The notes: generated from the letters alone by a model not told the origin. Counted from the first letter of the stretch, positions 14,235-23,489 are shown. The stretch: DNA of 64,000 nucleotides from Tengunoibacter tsumagoiensis (GCF_003967535.1 NZ_BIFR01000002.1:1364001-1428000); one strand, 5' to 3'. Numbers and translations: made by a program.

Positions 14235-14655
14235 GATAAACGTCATATGTGTCTCTATCCTCTTGTAAGAGTAGCGATGATTGTGTATACTCATTACTAT
14301 GCTACTGTTTACCCATTTTCTACCCAATGTGGAGACGCATCAATGGTAAGTGCACAGAAGTGTTTTTTGCTGCAAAGCTCGTATGGCAAAGCCGCAGCTG
14401 TGGCCCAAGGGGCTACTCTGCCCTTTTTGCCTGCGTGCGCCTCCATTCTGTGCGGTCCATAACCTCTTCAGACAAACAGTAGACTGCAACTCTCACCGGC
14501 GTATGCAGCAGTGCAACCGGTGCGGGTGTTTGCGTGTTATGACACTGCTTTCCATCCTCTCTTACCCACCCCCTGGATGAATCGCATCTTTCTCGGATGC
14601 ATCTCAGCGGTTGCTCTTGCTGCTTTCTTATGAATATGGAAAGTTAGAGGAACCG
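14235..14655 (+). other. Promoter and long leader of the ABC exporter operon
   Basis: 421 bp. A good promoter (14263-14291) predicts a start near 14298 and an untranslated leader of about 360 nt before ATG 14656. The leader begins with a 16-codon frame (14299-14349) starting at or next to the predicted first base. A Cys-rich open frame (14350-14580) has no ribosome binding site and is not called. The length suggests regulation by attenuation or a peptide, but no known riboswitch was recognised. Confidence 0.45.
14263..14291 (+). promoter_or_regulatory. Promoter of the ABC exporter operon
   Basis: TTGTAA (14263-14268), 17-nt spacer, TATACT (14286-14291). Both boxes are close to the housekeeping consensus. 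Confidence 0.6.
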
Positions 14656-16452
14656 ATGAAACTTTCTCAAGTATTCCAGTCCCTCAAGGCTCGCAATTCA
14701 CCGACGCGGGTCACCCTGCAGCAGTATGGGACGCTCTTCGCAACCTACCTGGGTCCACAGTGGCTCCGGGTCTGCTTTATGGCGCTCTTACTCATCGGTA
14801 GCATCGTGTTAGATCTGCTGGGACCGCAGATTATTCGCGCATTTATCGATACGATTCAAAGCAACAGGAGCATGCAGGTGCTAAGCATCATCGCTCTGTT
14901 CTACATTGGGGTGGCGCTTGGCCGCAGGCTGGTCGCAGCTTTCGCTACCTACTTCTCTGAAGATGTCGGCTGGAACGCTACAAACCAGTTGCGCGCCGAT
15001 CTGACACGTCACTGCCTGAACCTGGATCGCTCCTTCCACGCAGCACACACCCCCGGTGAGCTGCTGGAACGGGTTGATAGCAATGTGGAGACTCTGGCCG
15101 ACTTTTTCTCACAATTTGTGATTCGCATCCTGGGCAGCGGCATCTTGATGCTGGGTATACTGGTGTTGATAGCACGCGAGAATATCTGGTTGGGCACAAT
15201 TCTGGGCGTGTATCTCGTTCTGAGCAATATCATCTTTGTTTACGTGCAACAACGGGCTACCTCGATCTACCAGTTGCATTGGCAGGCGGAGGCCGAGCTG
15301 AGTGGCTTCTGGGGTGAACTATTTCATGGACTGGAAGATATCGCAGCAAGCGGCGCGGGCCGCTATATTATGCGTCGCTACTTCCACTTGCAGCGCCAAG
15401 AGAATGCGACTGAGATCAAGAGCATTGTCTTCTGGGCAGGCTTTGAATGCACTGGTTTAATTCTGGATGTGCTCAGCATGCTGATCGTGCTGATCTTGAG
15501 CGCATCCTTGTTTGTGCAGGGTATGATCTCGCTGGGCACTCTCGTCCTGCTCCTGACCTATACCGCTCAGTTGCTCGATCATACTTTGGATATCGCTGAG
15601 CAACTCGGTACGCTGCAGCAAGCCACCGCCAGCATCGAACGTATCAACGAAATCTACCATACACAAAGCTGTGTCCAGAATGGTCTGGGCGTGACCTTCC
15701 CCACAGGCGCGTTGGCTCTGACCTTCCAGGATGTCTCCTTCTCTTACGAGGCCGCGCAAACTGTTCTGCACAACATCTCTTTCCAACTGGCAGCAGGCGA
15801 AGTTGTGGGGCTGATCGGACGCACTGGTAGCGGCAAAACGACGCTCATGCGTTTGCTCATGCGCTTCTACGACCCCACATCTGGCTCTGTGTGCCTGGGC
15901 GGGCAGGATCTCCGCCAGGCGCATCTGGACGACCTGCGCGCGCGCATTGGGCTGGTTACGCAAGAAGTGCAACTCTTTCGGGGCACGTTACGCGATAATG
16001 TGACCTTTTTTGCTGACACTATCCCTGATCAACGCATCCTGGAGGCTATCGAGCAATTGGGGATGAGCACGTGGTACGAGCGCTTACCACAAGGCCTGGA
16101 TACGGAACTGGGCAGCGATGGCGGCGGGCTGTCTGCGGGCGAGGCTCAACTGCTGGCTTGTATTCGGGTCTTTCTGCAAAATCCCCAATTGCTCATTCTG
16201 GACGAGGCTACCTCACGCCTGGACCCCGCGACCGAGAAGGCCCTGACCCAGGCCACACAGCGCCTCATGGCCGGGCGCACGGCTCTTGTGATCGCCCACC
16301 GCCTCAGCACAGTTGAACGCGTCGATCACATCATGGTGCTGGAAGATGGGCGCATCCTGGAGTACAACACGCGGGCAGCGCTTGCCTGCGACCCTACATC
16401 TCACTACAACCAATTGTTGAGAATGATGAACTCAGAGGAGATGCTTGCATGA
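14656..16452 (+). CDS. ABC exporter half-transporter A (membrane domain plus ATPase)
   Basis: 598 residues. ATG 14656 follows GAGG. The N-terminal 330 residues contain the six hydrophobic segments of a type IV exporter. The ATPase domain has GRTGSGKTT (Walker A, near 388), VTQEVQLF (Q-loop), the altered signature LSAGEAQ (near 490), LLILDEATS (Walker B with catalytic Glu) and AHRLSTV (H-loop). The next gene overlaps by 4 bp and encodes the partner. Together they form a heterodimer that exports an unknown substrate across the cytoplasmic membrane. The non-canonical signature here matches the altered Walker B of the partner. Confidence 0.93.
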   Translation: MKLSQVFQSLKARNSPTRVTLQQYGTLFATYLGPQWLRVCFMALLLIGSIVLDLLGPQIIRAFIDTIQSNRSMQVLSIIALFYIGVALGRRLVAAFATYFSEDVGWNATNQLRADLTRHCLNLDRSFHAAHTPGELLERVDSNVETLADFFSQFVIRILGSGILMLGILVLIARENIWLGTILGVYLVLSNIIFVYVQQRATSIYQLHWQAEAELSGFWGELFHGLEDIAASGAGRYIMRRYFHLQRQENATEIKSIVFWAGFECTGLILDVLSMLIVLILSASLFVQGMISLGTLVLLLTYTAQLLDHTLDIAEQLGTLQQATASIERINEIYHTQSCVQNGLGVTFPTGALALTFQDVSFSYEAAQTVLHNISFQLAAGEVVGLIGRTGSGKTTLMRLLMRFYDPTSGSVCLGGQDLRQAHLDDLRARIGLVTQEVQLFRGTLRDNVTFFADTIPDQRILEAIEQLGMSTWYERLPQGLDTELGSDGGGLSAGEAQLLACIRVFLQNPQLLILDEATSRLDPATEKALTQATQRLMAGRTALVIAHRLSTVERVDHIMVLEDGRILEYNTRAALACDPTSHYNQLLRMMNSEEMLA

Positions 16453-18236
16453 AAACGCGCTCTTTTGTTTGGCGGATCATCTCCTTCACGCGCAAAAATT
16501 ACATTTGGGCGGTGTTGCTACAACTGCCGCGCCGACTCCTGCCACTTGTACCAGCATTACTGGTGCAGCAGATTATTGATCACCTGACGCAGCACAGGCA
16601 GCTCGACGCCACTATCTGGAGCTTGCTCGGCTTGATGCTAGGCTATCTGCTGGCACGTGTGACCGCGCTGATGGCGGTCCAGTTCACTGAGCGCCTACCC
16701 ATGTTCAAAACGGAGACGCTTCTGCGTACAAATCTGCTGGAACATCTGCTGAGCCAGCCAGGTGCTGCCGCCTTGCCTCGCGACAGCGGCGATATGATCA
16801 ACCGTTTTCAGAAGGATAGCGGGAACCCTGGCTTTTTCCTGGTAATGGGCGCCTTTGTCTTTGGCATGAGCATTGAGACGTTGGTTGCGCTGTTTATCAT
16901 GGCGCGTATCAACATGCAGATCACGGTTATCGCCGTTCTCCCGTTGCTGGTTGGGAATATCATCGTCAACACGCTGGGCAAACGTGTTGAACACTATCGG
17001 CGCAAGAGCCGCGAGACGTCCAGCGCGGTCAGCAACTACCTCGTCGACATGTTTGGTGTGGTCCAGGCCATTCAGGTGGCCAGCGCGACTCCCAATATTG
17101 TCAGGCGCTTTCATGGTCTGAACAATCAACGCCGCGTGGCCTCGTTGCGCGAGAATCTCTTTAGCAACGTGGTCCTCGGCGTGTTCGGCACAGGCATTGC
17201 AAGCATCAGTACTGGCCTGATCCTGCTGCTGGCTGGCAGCTCCTTGCGGACTGGCCATTTTACCATCGGCGATCTCACCTTGTTTATCGCCTATATGGGC
17301 GGCACGATTGGTCGCTTCAGCGATGAAATGATTGCACAGATTACCAGATACCGCCAACTTGCAGTGGCGCAGGAGCGTCTCACAGAACTCATGCCCGGAG
17401 CAACGCCAGCCGCGCTTGTCACTCCTGGATCTTTCTACCAGCAGATTGCAACGTTCGACACGCCAGTGAGTATGCCCCAGATCGAAGAGCGTTTAGAACA
17501 GCTGGAGGTACACAATCTGAGCTACGCGTATCCGGGTACTGAGCGAGGAATCACAAACATCAACCTGCGTTTGGAGCGTGGTCAGTTTGTGGTGATTACC
17601 GGGCGTATCGGTTCCGGCAAAACGACGTTGTTGAGGGTAATACTCGGCTTGTTAGCGAAGCAGGAGGGTGAGATCCGCTGGAATGGTGCGGTGGTGAACG
17701 ATCCTACGGCGTTCTTTAGGCCGCCACACAGCGCCTATACTGGGCAAACGCCTCACTTGTTCAGCACAACGCTGCGCGAGAACATCACCCTTGGTCTGCC
17801 GCTCAATGAGATCCAGGTCCAGCGGGCAATCCACACGGCGGTTATGGAACGGGATGTGGAGATGCTGGCCGATGGCCTGGAGACGATAATCGGTCCCAAG
17901 GGCATCAAGCTCTCTGGTGGGCAGGTTCAGCGCACGGCAGCGACCCGCATGTTCGCACGCTCATCTGAATTGCTGGTATTTGACGATCTCTCTAGTGCTC
18001 TCGATGTGGCTACTGAGCAGCAACTCTGGGAACGCCTCCTGGCACGGCAGAAAGAGGAACATCCCATCACCTGCCTCCTTGTCTCGCATCGCCGCGCCGT
18101 CCTGCAGCGCGCTGATACCATTCTCGTTCTCAAGGAGGGTCGCGTGGAGGCGAGCGGCACTGTCGCCGAACTTCTGCTCACCTCTCCTGAGTTTCGCGCT
18201 ATCTGGTCGAGCGGAAGAGAAGAAGCTTCTGTCTAA
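16449..18236 (+). CDS. ABC exporter half-transporter B with degenerate Walker B
   Basis: 595 residues, starting in the stop of half-transporter A (ATGA). The membrane domain occupies about 1-310. A segment at 325-360 links to the ATPase domain, which has GRIGSGKTT (Walker A, near 384), YTGQTPHLF (Q-loop), a canonical LSGGQVQR signature (near 487), VFDDLSSALD (Walker B with Asp in place of the catalytic Glu) and VSHRRAV (H-loop). Heterodimeric exporters such as TM287/288 are known to pair one degenerate and one active ATP site. Here the degenerate site is built from this Walker B and the LSAGE signature of A. A 12-bp hairpin follows. Confidence 0.93.
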   Translation: MKTRSFVWRIISFTRKNYIWAVLLQLPRRLLPLVPALLVQQIIDHLTQHRQLDATIWSLLGLMLGYLLARVTALMAVQFTERLPMFKTETLLRTNLLEHLLSQPGAAALPRDSGDMINRFQKDSGNPGFFLVMGAFVFGMSIETLVALFIMARINMQITVIAVLPLLVGNIIVNTLGKRVEHYRRKSRETSSAVSNYLVDMFGVVQAIQVASATPNIVRRFHGLNNQRRVASLRENLFSNVVLGVFGTGIASISTGLILLLAGSSLRTGHFTIGDLTLFIAYMGGTIGRFSDEMIAQITRYRQLAVAQERLTELMPGATPAALVTPGSFYQQIATFDTPVSMPQIEERLEQLEVHNLSYAYPGTERGITNINLRLERGQFVVITGRIGSGKTTLLRVILGLLAKQEGEIRWNGAVVNDPTAFFRPPHSAYTGQTPHLFSTTLRENITLGLPLNEIQVQRAIHTAVMERDVEMLADGLETIIGPKGIKLSGGQVQRTAATRMFARSSELLVFDDLSSALDVATEQQLWERLLARQKEEHPITCLLVSHRRAVLQRADTILVLKEGRVEASGTVAELLLTSPEFRAIWSSGREEASV

Positions 18237-18245
18237 CGCAAAAGA

Positions 18246-18285
18246 GCCCACTGATGATATTCCTCCTGGAATGTCATCAGTGGGC
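18246..18285. terminator. Hairpin terminator between convergent genes
   Basis: GCCCACTGATGA (18246-18257) pairs with TCATCAGTGGGC (18274-18285), 10 nt after the stop of the exporter operon. No strong T-run follows, so it may act in either direction. Confidence 0.6.
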
Positions 18286-18469
18286 TTAATATCCTCCGCT
18301 CTCTCCACATCGCTGATACGGAGGTAAATCCCTTTTGTGGGACTGAGTTCTGCTTCGTCAAAAAGAAAAAGAATTCGTGTGCTCATAGCCTTTTTGTCTA
18401 CATGAGTCTGGCACAGATCTGGTGCTTCAAGCCCATCAGCAGGGCCCTTGCAGGTCTTATAATGCCGCG

Positions 18470-19612
18470 TTATTTTTTGAGTAATCTGTGCACCTCCAGG
18501 TGCGCCACCGTTTCCTTTACAGGCACATCTTGAGAGTCTTGCGGGTTGACCCAGAACGTGACCCACGGCAAGCCAGCTAATGATTTCTGTTTGTTGATGC
18601 TCCATTTCTCAAGAGCCTCGAAACCTTCTTCCGCAACCAGGCGTAGGTCGGCTGGACCCATCACCTCGCGATCTACTTCCTCAGAAACAACAATCCTCTC
18701 AAGACGACGATGACAGATCTGGGGCAGTGTGGCCGAGATGCCTTCTGGGAACGTACCAACGTGCATGCGAGGGTCATCGCTTCTCGCTTCTTCCACGACG
18801 ATGCCAACCTCCAGAGCAAGCTGATGGTTTGACTTCTTCTCGTAGTGCACGTAGACCATCATCACAAACTCTATCAACGGTTGGATACCCTGCCGTTCCA
18901 AGAAGGCTCTTACCTCGCCATAGAGCGTATTGATTGACTCTGCAAACGAGCTTTCGGGGATCATCGTGTGAGTACTGATCATTGGGGCAGCTGAATGGCC
19001 ACGTTCTCTTACCCGTCCCCAGTTGCTGCGCGTGCGGTGTTCTGGCCGCCAGATATTTTCCGGTTTGGTGAGATTGTCCCCATTCATCACATATGTCCCG
19101 GCTTCCAACTGGTCGGCAAAGGTCGCCAATAACTCATGGAAGCTTGTCGCAAGCACCCTGGTCGGGCCTACCTCGTGATCGAACGAAATAATCTGCCCCA
19201 CCTGGCCTCCTGCTGCGGGAGCCAGGTCGATACACCAGTGGTTGCCCGCTCCATCACCCGTGAGTGTGAGCCATGCTGGATGCCACCAGACCGGTTGAAT
19301 GGGGCCGGAGAGGTACTCAGGCTTGCGGATCAAGTCATATCCCAGGCGGTCTTCCCAGCCGATTTGCCCCTGGAACATCCCTGAGAGATCATACAGGATC
19401 GACTGATCCATCAAGAAGCTTCCCTGGCTATAGCCATTATGTCTGCGGTACGAAGCTTTGACATCTTCGGGAATGATCAGCCCTCCCATGCCTGCCTCAA
19501 TTTCGCGAATTTCTTCATCTGTTATCCCAGGTTTCAGCGCTTTCGCAATGTCTGGCGCGTTCGCTGCTAGCCAGTTTTCGATACGCTCCCAGAGTCTGTC
19601 TATTGAATCCAT
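18470..19612 (-). CDS. SUKH (SMI1/KNR4) domain fused to a GyrI-like ligand-binding domain
   Basis: 380 residues. Residues about 20-165 fit the SMI1/KNR4 (SUKH) pattern: ITDEEIREIEAGMGGLIIPED, then YRRHNGYSQG, WWHPAWLTLTGDGAGNHWCID and GQIISFDHE. The C-terminal 150 residues fit the GyrI-like / AraC effector-binding pattern: LALEVGIVVEE, HVGTFPEGISATL and a late VTFWVNPQDSQDVPVKETVAHLEV. SUKH domains occur in immunity proteins against toxins and in cell-wall signalling. GyrI-like domains bind small hydrophobic molecules. The fusion suggests a small-molecule-regulated binding protein. No toxin gene is visible next to it. The start has no strong ribosome binding site. Confidence 0.7.
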   Translation of the reverse strand: MDSIDRLWERIENWLAANAPDIAKALKPGITDEEIREIEAGMGGLIIPEDVKASYRRHNGYSQGSFLMDQSILYDLSGMFQGQIGWEDRLGYDLIRKPEYLSGPIQPVWWHPAWLTLTGDGAGNHWCIDLAPAAGGQVGQIISFDHEVGPTRVLATSFHELLATFADQLEAGTYVMNGDNLTKPENIWRPEHRTRSNWGRVRERGHSAAPMISTHTMIPESSFAESINTLYGEVRAFLERQGIQPLIEFVMMVYVHYEKKSNHQLALEVGIVVEEARSDDPRMHVGTFPEGISATLPQICHRRLERIVVSEEVDREVMGPADLRLVAEEGFEALEKWSINKQKSLAGLPWVTFWVNPQDSQDVPVKETVAHLEVHRLLKK

Positions 19613-19907
19613 GCATCACTCCTTTTTCTCTACTCTCATTTAAGTTTGCTCTCTTTCTTTTCTATTCTCATCTATGCAGAGAAAAAGGTTACCATCACCT
19701 AACTAAATGGGGCCTCGACATAAAAAGCTCTAGATTCCGCTAGCAGAGGTCAAATCGTCGGGGAGAGGGCCGCCGGGAATAAGCTGGACGGTGATGGCCG
19801 AAGGCGTCATACTAGAAAGGTGTCCTCCTTCTGAGAAAAAATTTGAGGTTTCTTCTCTTTTAGGAGGCACTTTTTTTCTAGGATAGCAAACTTGGCATAG
19901 ATTTGTG

Positions 19908-20507
19908 CTAGCGGATCATTCCCTCACTCCCCATCGCCATCAATCTCCAGTAGAATTCTCCCATGTCCTCGGCAGAGGGAGAGAGGTCGTGGTTGAGCCA
20001 CCAGAAGAGGAGGCCGAACAACGCTCCAGCGGCGGAGGCCGCAATGATTTCCCTTCTTGCCGACGATGTTTTTTCCCTGCTCAATGGCTCGACGATACGC
20101 CGTTGATAGAGCTCGGCAAAGTACGCTCTCATCAAGTCTCCTATGCTGGCGGGTCCCGCTTCTCTCAGTAGCGCTCGGTAAAGGTGCTGCTGGTGTGCCA
20201 CATGATGAAACACACGGATGCTGCGGGTACGATAGAGACACGTTTCTTCTTCGTCAGGCTCAACCTCTTGCCGCAACTCGTCAATGAGCGCTTTGATACT
20301 GGCTTTCAACAACTCCTCTTTGTCTCGGTAGTGCAGGTAAAACGTGGTCCGTCCGAGATTCGCTTGCTCCGTAATGTCCTGGATCGTGATAGCCTCGTAC
20401 CCACGTTCAATGATCAGGGCAAATAAGGCGTCACGCAGCAAACGACGCGTGCGCTGGATACGACGATCTAGCGATGGATCTCTGTGTATCTCTCTTCCTT
20501 TGTCCAA
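19908..20507 (-). CDS. TetR/AcrR-family transcriptional regulator
   Basis: 199 residues with a TTG start at 20507; a stop lies directly upstream and no in-frame ATG lies near, so the start is a weak point. The HTH reads TIQDITEQANLGRTTFYLHYRDKEELL. The C-terminal half has the HLYRALLRE and FWWLNHDLSPSAEDMGEFYWRL segments typical of the same TetR group as the gene at 4954. It is divergent from the alpha/beta hydrolase 20698-21771 and probably represses it. Imperfect GTTCTCAC/GAGTGAAC repeats lie just after the hydrolase promoter. Confidence 0.87.
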   Translation of the reverse strand: MDKGREIHRDPSLDRRIQRTRRLLRDALFALIIERGYEAITIQDITEQANLGRTTFYLHYRDKEELLKASIKALIDELRQEVEPDEEETCLYRTRSIRVFHHVAHQQHLYRALLREAGPASIGDLMRAYFAELYQRRIVEPLSREKTSSARREIIAASAAGALFGLLFWWLNHDLSPSAEDMGEFYWRLMAMGSEGMIR

Positions 20508-20561
20508 TTCTCAACACTTTCTGCAGTTCTGTTCGAGATCTTGCGCAAAGCCGGTTTTTTC

Positions 20562-20591
20562 TTGACCGCTTTGTTCTGCTCGTCCTACAAT
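20562..20591 (+). promoter_or_regulatory. Promoter of the hydrolase gene 20698
   Basis: TTGACC (20562-20567), 18-nt spacer, TACAAT (20586-20591). The next 40 bp hold repeated GTTC/GAAC and TCAC/GTGA half-sites that may be TetR-binding elements. Confidence 0.55.
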
Positions 20592-20697
20592 ACAGTTCTC
20601 ACCAGAGTGAACGTGATGTTCAGTAGTGAGGGCTTTGTCGATGAGTATAGCACTTCCACCACTTGTGTGGAAGGAGAGAAGGAGTATTTTGCGAACA

Positions 20698-21771
20698 ATG
20701 GGCAACACACTAATTCTTCCCGGTATTTCCCACCAGTCGATCAAAACAGACCGACTCAGGACGGCGTACCTCCAAGCAGGCGAAGGGGAGATTCCTCTCA
20801 TCCTGCTACATGGCAATTGCGCCTCATCCTTCTTTTTCCAGGATTTCATGCTGGCGCTCGCCAGAACAGGACGCTACCGGATCTATGCTCCCGACTTGCG
20901 AGGCTTCGGCTACAGTGAGCGGCTGCCAATCGACGCGACGCGTGGGGCATGTGAGTTCTCCGATGACCTGGCGGCACTGATTCGTTACCTGGAGATTCCC
21001 CCTTTCCACCTGTTCGGATGGTCCCTTGGGGGCAATGTGGCGATCCAATATGCTCTCGATTACCCAGGGATGGTGCGTTCCTTGATTCTCCAGGCGACCG
21101 GTTCGCCCTTTGGTTTGGGTGGAACACGAGATGAAGATGGAACCCCGATCTGGCCAGATTTCGCCGGGAGTGGCGGCGGCGCGGCAGCCAGTCCTGAGTT
21201 TGTGCAGCGGTTAGCCTCAGGAGATCGGGGCCAGGACCGTTTTTCGCCTCGGACCATCCTCAAGATGCTCTACTTCAGCCCTGTATTTGCTCTTGCTGCG
21301 GAGCAGGAAGAACGGCTGCTCTCGGCGTTGCTGATGACAGCGGTAGGGCCAGAGTATTTTCCAGGGGCCATCATTCCGTCGAGCTACTGGCCACTGGTCG
21401 CACCAGGGGAGTGGGGGATGAATAACGCTTTCTCTCCAAAGTATCTCGACCAACGTGCCTTCATCACATTGCGAGAAAAGCCTCCCGTTTTGTGGGTGCA
21501 TGGAACGCATGACCAGATCGTCTCTGATACCTCGCTGATTGATTTTGGGGTTCTGGGACAACAGGGGCTGGTGCCAGGCTGGCCTGGGCTGGTGGTCTAT
21601 CCACCGCAGCCGATGAAAAAGCAGATCCACAGGTTCTTACGTACTTATCAGGAGCATGGTGGGCGCTACCAAGAGGTGGTCTTGCAGGAGTGTGGGCATA
21701 CCCCACATCTGGAGAAACCAGAGGAGATGCTTCAGGTATTGCTGGCTTTTCTTGAGGAACAGGAAGGTTGA
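20698..21771 (+). CDS. Alpha/beta hydrolase
   Basis: 357 residues from ATG 20698. A TTG at 20689 is an alternative start closer to GGAG. Motifs in order are LILLHGNCASSFFFQD (oxyanion HG), APDLRGFGYSE, LFGWSLGGNVAIQYAL (GxSxG), VLWVHGTHDQIV (acid) and VVLQECGHTPHLEKPEE (His). An insertion between the nucleophile and the acid (GSGGGAAASPEF and neighbours, roughly residues 160-265) is longer than in simple esterases and probably forms a lid. The gene is divergent from TetR 19908-20507. The product is cytoplasmic and its substrate is unknown. A perfect 14-bp hairpin follows at 21823. Confidence 0.87.
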   Translation: MGNTLILPGISHQSIKTDRLRTAYLQAGEGEIPLILLHGNCASSFFFQDFMLALARTGRYRIYAPDLRGFGYSERLPIDATRGACEFSDDLAALIRYLEIPPFHLFGWSLGGNVAIQYALDYPGMVRSLILQATGSPFGLGGTRDEDGTPIWPDFAGSGGGAAASPEFVQRLASGDRGQDRFSPRTILKMLYFSPVFALAAEQEERLLSALLMTAVGPEYFPGAIIPSSYWPLVAPGEWGMNNAFSPKYLDQRAFITLREKPPVLWVHGTHDQIVSDTSLIDFGVLGQQGLVPGWPGLVVYPPQPMKKQIHRFLRTYQEHGGRYQEVVLQECGHTPHLEKPEEMLQVLLAFLEEQEG

Positions 21772-21822
21772 AAACAGTCAGAGAAAAATATGCTTGTTCT
21801 ATTTCTGAATCTACCAGAGGAG

Positions 21823-21863
21823 ATTTCGCAATAGCCGTGTCGCTCAGAGCTATTGCGAAATCG
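21823..21863. terminator. Perfect 14-bp hairpin after the hydrolase gene
   Basis: GATTTCGCAATAGC (21823-21836) and GCTATTGCGAAATC (21850-21863) are exact complements with a 13-nt loop. It lies between convergent genes and is probably a terminator, though no T-run follows. Confidence 0.5.
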
Positions 21864-22015
21864 CAAGCGAGAGTTTTATCAGTCCATTCAAGCCAGATGG
21901 CAAAAGTTCTGCCCCGTGACTCTGATTGGATCACAACAGCATGGTTCATCGACGCTGAACTGTCTTGAGAGACGAGAGCTCTCAGCGGTTATGAAGCTCT
22001 TTGCTCTGCTCTCCT

Positions 22016-22828
22016 CTAGACAATGTCACATAGCTGTTTTTGGAAGAAGGCCAGCACCTCACGAACATCTATCCTCCAGTCGTTGTGGAGAGTGTGACCA
22101 CCGTCAACAGGGACAAATGTCACATTGGCGCCAACTGCTTTGAGCGCCTCATATAACAACACGGCTTGCTGGAAGGGGACAATATCATCTTGCGTGCCAT
22201 GAATGATCAGAAAAGGTGGGACAGCGCTGGTGATGTAGGAAATAGGATTGGCACAGCGAGCCAGTTCCATCCGCTCCTGTACAGGTCCACCCAGGAGACG
22301 CGCTTCTGGCGAATCTGGAGCATCGTGCCACCCTCCCATACGCAACAGGTCAGTAGGACCAGAAAGAGTAGCGACGGCCTGCACCTGGACCGAATACCTT
22401 TCAACAACGGGGGTGTCTTCTGGAGTCTGTCGGTCCCCGGAGGTTCCCAACAGGGCAGCAAGATGCCCACCAGCAGAGTGACCACAGGCACCTATGCGTT
22501 GTGTGTCGAGGTGGTACTCCTCGGCATGTTCATGCAACCAGCGCACGGCCATCTTGATATCCTCAATCTGAGCGGGAAAGATGGCCTCGCCACTCAAACG
22601 ATACTCAATACTGATGGTAAAAAAGCCTTGCTCTGCGAAGAAGCGGTTATGTTCAGCTTCCCTACCCCCTTGATACCACCCACCTCCATGAATTTGGACG
22701 ACCACTGGCATGCGGTTCTCTGGCAGTGGCTCTGGTCGCATGATATCGAGCAATAAAGGCTTTCCATCGTTAGTTATGCCATAACAGATATCGGGAATGA
22801 TGATGGGGGTAAACGAAGTAGGACTCAT
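22016..22828 (-). CDS. Alpha/beta hydrolase, esterase of the HGGGW type
   Basis: 270 residues from ATG 22828, which follows AAGGAGAG; the longer open frame to 23113 is rejected. VVVQIHGGGWYQGG is the oxyanion hole of the hormone-sensitive-lipase / BD-FAE group. GACGHSAGGHLAALL holds the nucleophile, LIIHGTQDDIVPF the acid and PVDGGHTLHN the His. These features indicate a cytoplasmic carboxylesterase acting on small acyl or acetylated substrates. It is a single gene with no linked regulator. Confidence 0.9.
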   Translation of the reverse strand: MSPTSFTPIIIPDICYGITNDGKPLLLDIMRPEPLPENRMPVVVQIHGGGWYQGGREAEHNRFFAEQGFFTISIEYRLSGEAIFPAQIEDIKMAVRWLHEHAEEYHLDTQRIGACGHSAGGHLAALLGTSGDRQTPEDTPVVERYSVQVQAVATLSGPTDLLRMGGWHDAPDSPEARLLGGPVQERMELARCANPISYITSAVPPFLIIHGTQDDIVPFQQAVLLYEALKAVGANVTFVPVDGGHTLHNDWRIDVREVLAFFQKQLCDIV

Positions 22829-23265
22829 GGTCAAGCTCTCCTTACATAAACCTTTCTCGAAAAGGTCAAAAGTTCGATAGTAAATGATGATACTGGAAGA
22901 AGGTGAGCAGCCAGAAACATGAACGAAAAAACGCATGTGCCGCTGAGCGTGAGGCAGCTTCAGAAACGAGGTCGAGAAAGGGAGATCAGTGTATCTGAGA
23001 GATGCTGACCAGGAGCCAGAAGCTGCTAACCCGTTAACATGCAGAACGAGACAAAACAATATATCGGTTGCATTGCGGCAACAGTATTGCTTTTCAATCA
23101 CATGCACTGGCAAATGTTAGCGATGGTCAGGCATATGATAGCTCCTCGGAATTTTTTACTTCTTTACGAGAATACATGAGTCCGAACAGAAAATCAAGAC
23201 GCGAAACTGCGCCAACGTCTCCTCTCCAGACACACTCATCGGTGCTTAGGCACGAGAATATGATT

Positions 23266-23426
23266 TTAATGGTGCTCACAGAGCTTTCGTTTGTTGATGT
23301 AGGGTAGGTATTGAGGGAGTGATGATTTGAATACTTGAGGACTCTGGCAACCTTTCGTACCGAGAGGCCTACTTTCAGTAGCTCTTCGATCCGTTCTTGA
23401 TCTGCGTCCAACTTGCTTTTCTCCTG
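23266..23426 (-). pseudogene. Frameshifted end of an HTH recombinase-like protein
   Basis: On the minus strand one frame gives LDADQERIEELLKVGLSVR and continues to SNHHSLNTY. The adjacent frame supplies the natural-looking end INKRKLCEHH plus stop. The pattern resembles the C-terminal HTH of serine recombinases or transposon proteins. The N-terminal part is missing and the frame is broken, so it is a relic. Its remains overlap the arsenic promoter. Confidence 0.4.
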
Positions 23427-23441
23427 ACGCTCTGCTACAAT
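23413..23441 (+). promoter_or_regulatory. Promoter of the arsenic operon
   Basis: TTGCTT (23413-23418), 17-nt spacer, TACAAT (23436-23441), immediately followed by the palindrome 23443-23460. Confidence 0.65.
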
Positions 23442-23442
23442 C

Positions 23443-23460
23443 CATCAAAGCAATTTGATG
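23443..23460. promoter_or_regulatory. ArsR-type operator candidate
   Basis: CATCAAA-GCAA-TTTGATG is a perfect 7-bp inverted repeat two bases after the -10 box. A second palindrome, CAAAATATTTTG, follows directly at 23461-23472, and TTTGATGG repeats the half-site. The position fits an ArsR repressor site overlapping the transcription start. Confidence 0.6.
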
Positions 23461-23489
23461 CAAAATATTTTGATGGAAAAGAGAGTAAC

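Larger units (their letters stand above)
22829..23489. other. Intergenic region before the arsenic cassette
   Basis: 661 bp. It holds a decayed HTH protein fragment (23266-23426, minus) and, at its right end, the promoter and operator of the arsenic genes. The stretch 22829-23260 shows nothing I recognise. Confidence 0.5.

Noticed and set aside
14350..14580. Cys-rich open frame with CPFC and CNRCGC motifs, reminiscent of IS1 InsA zinc fingers
   Set aside because: No ribosome binding site, no recognisable full domain, and it lies inside the predicted leader of the ABC operon. Other frames are open too, so chance is likely.
22829..23113. N-terminal extension of the esterase
   Set aside because: The start at 22828 has a strong AAGGAG and fits the family start. 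The extension looks non-coding.
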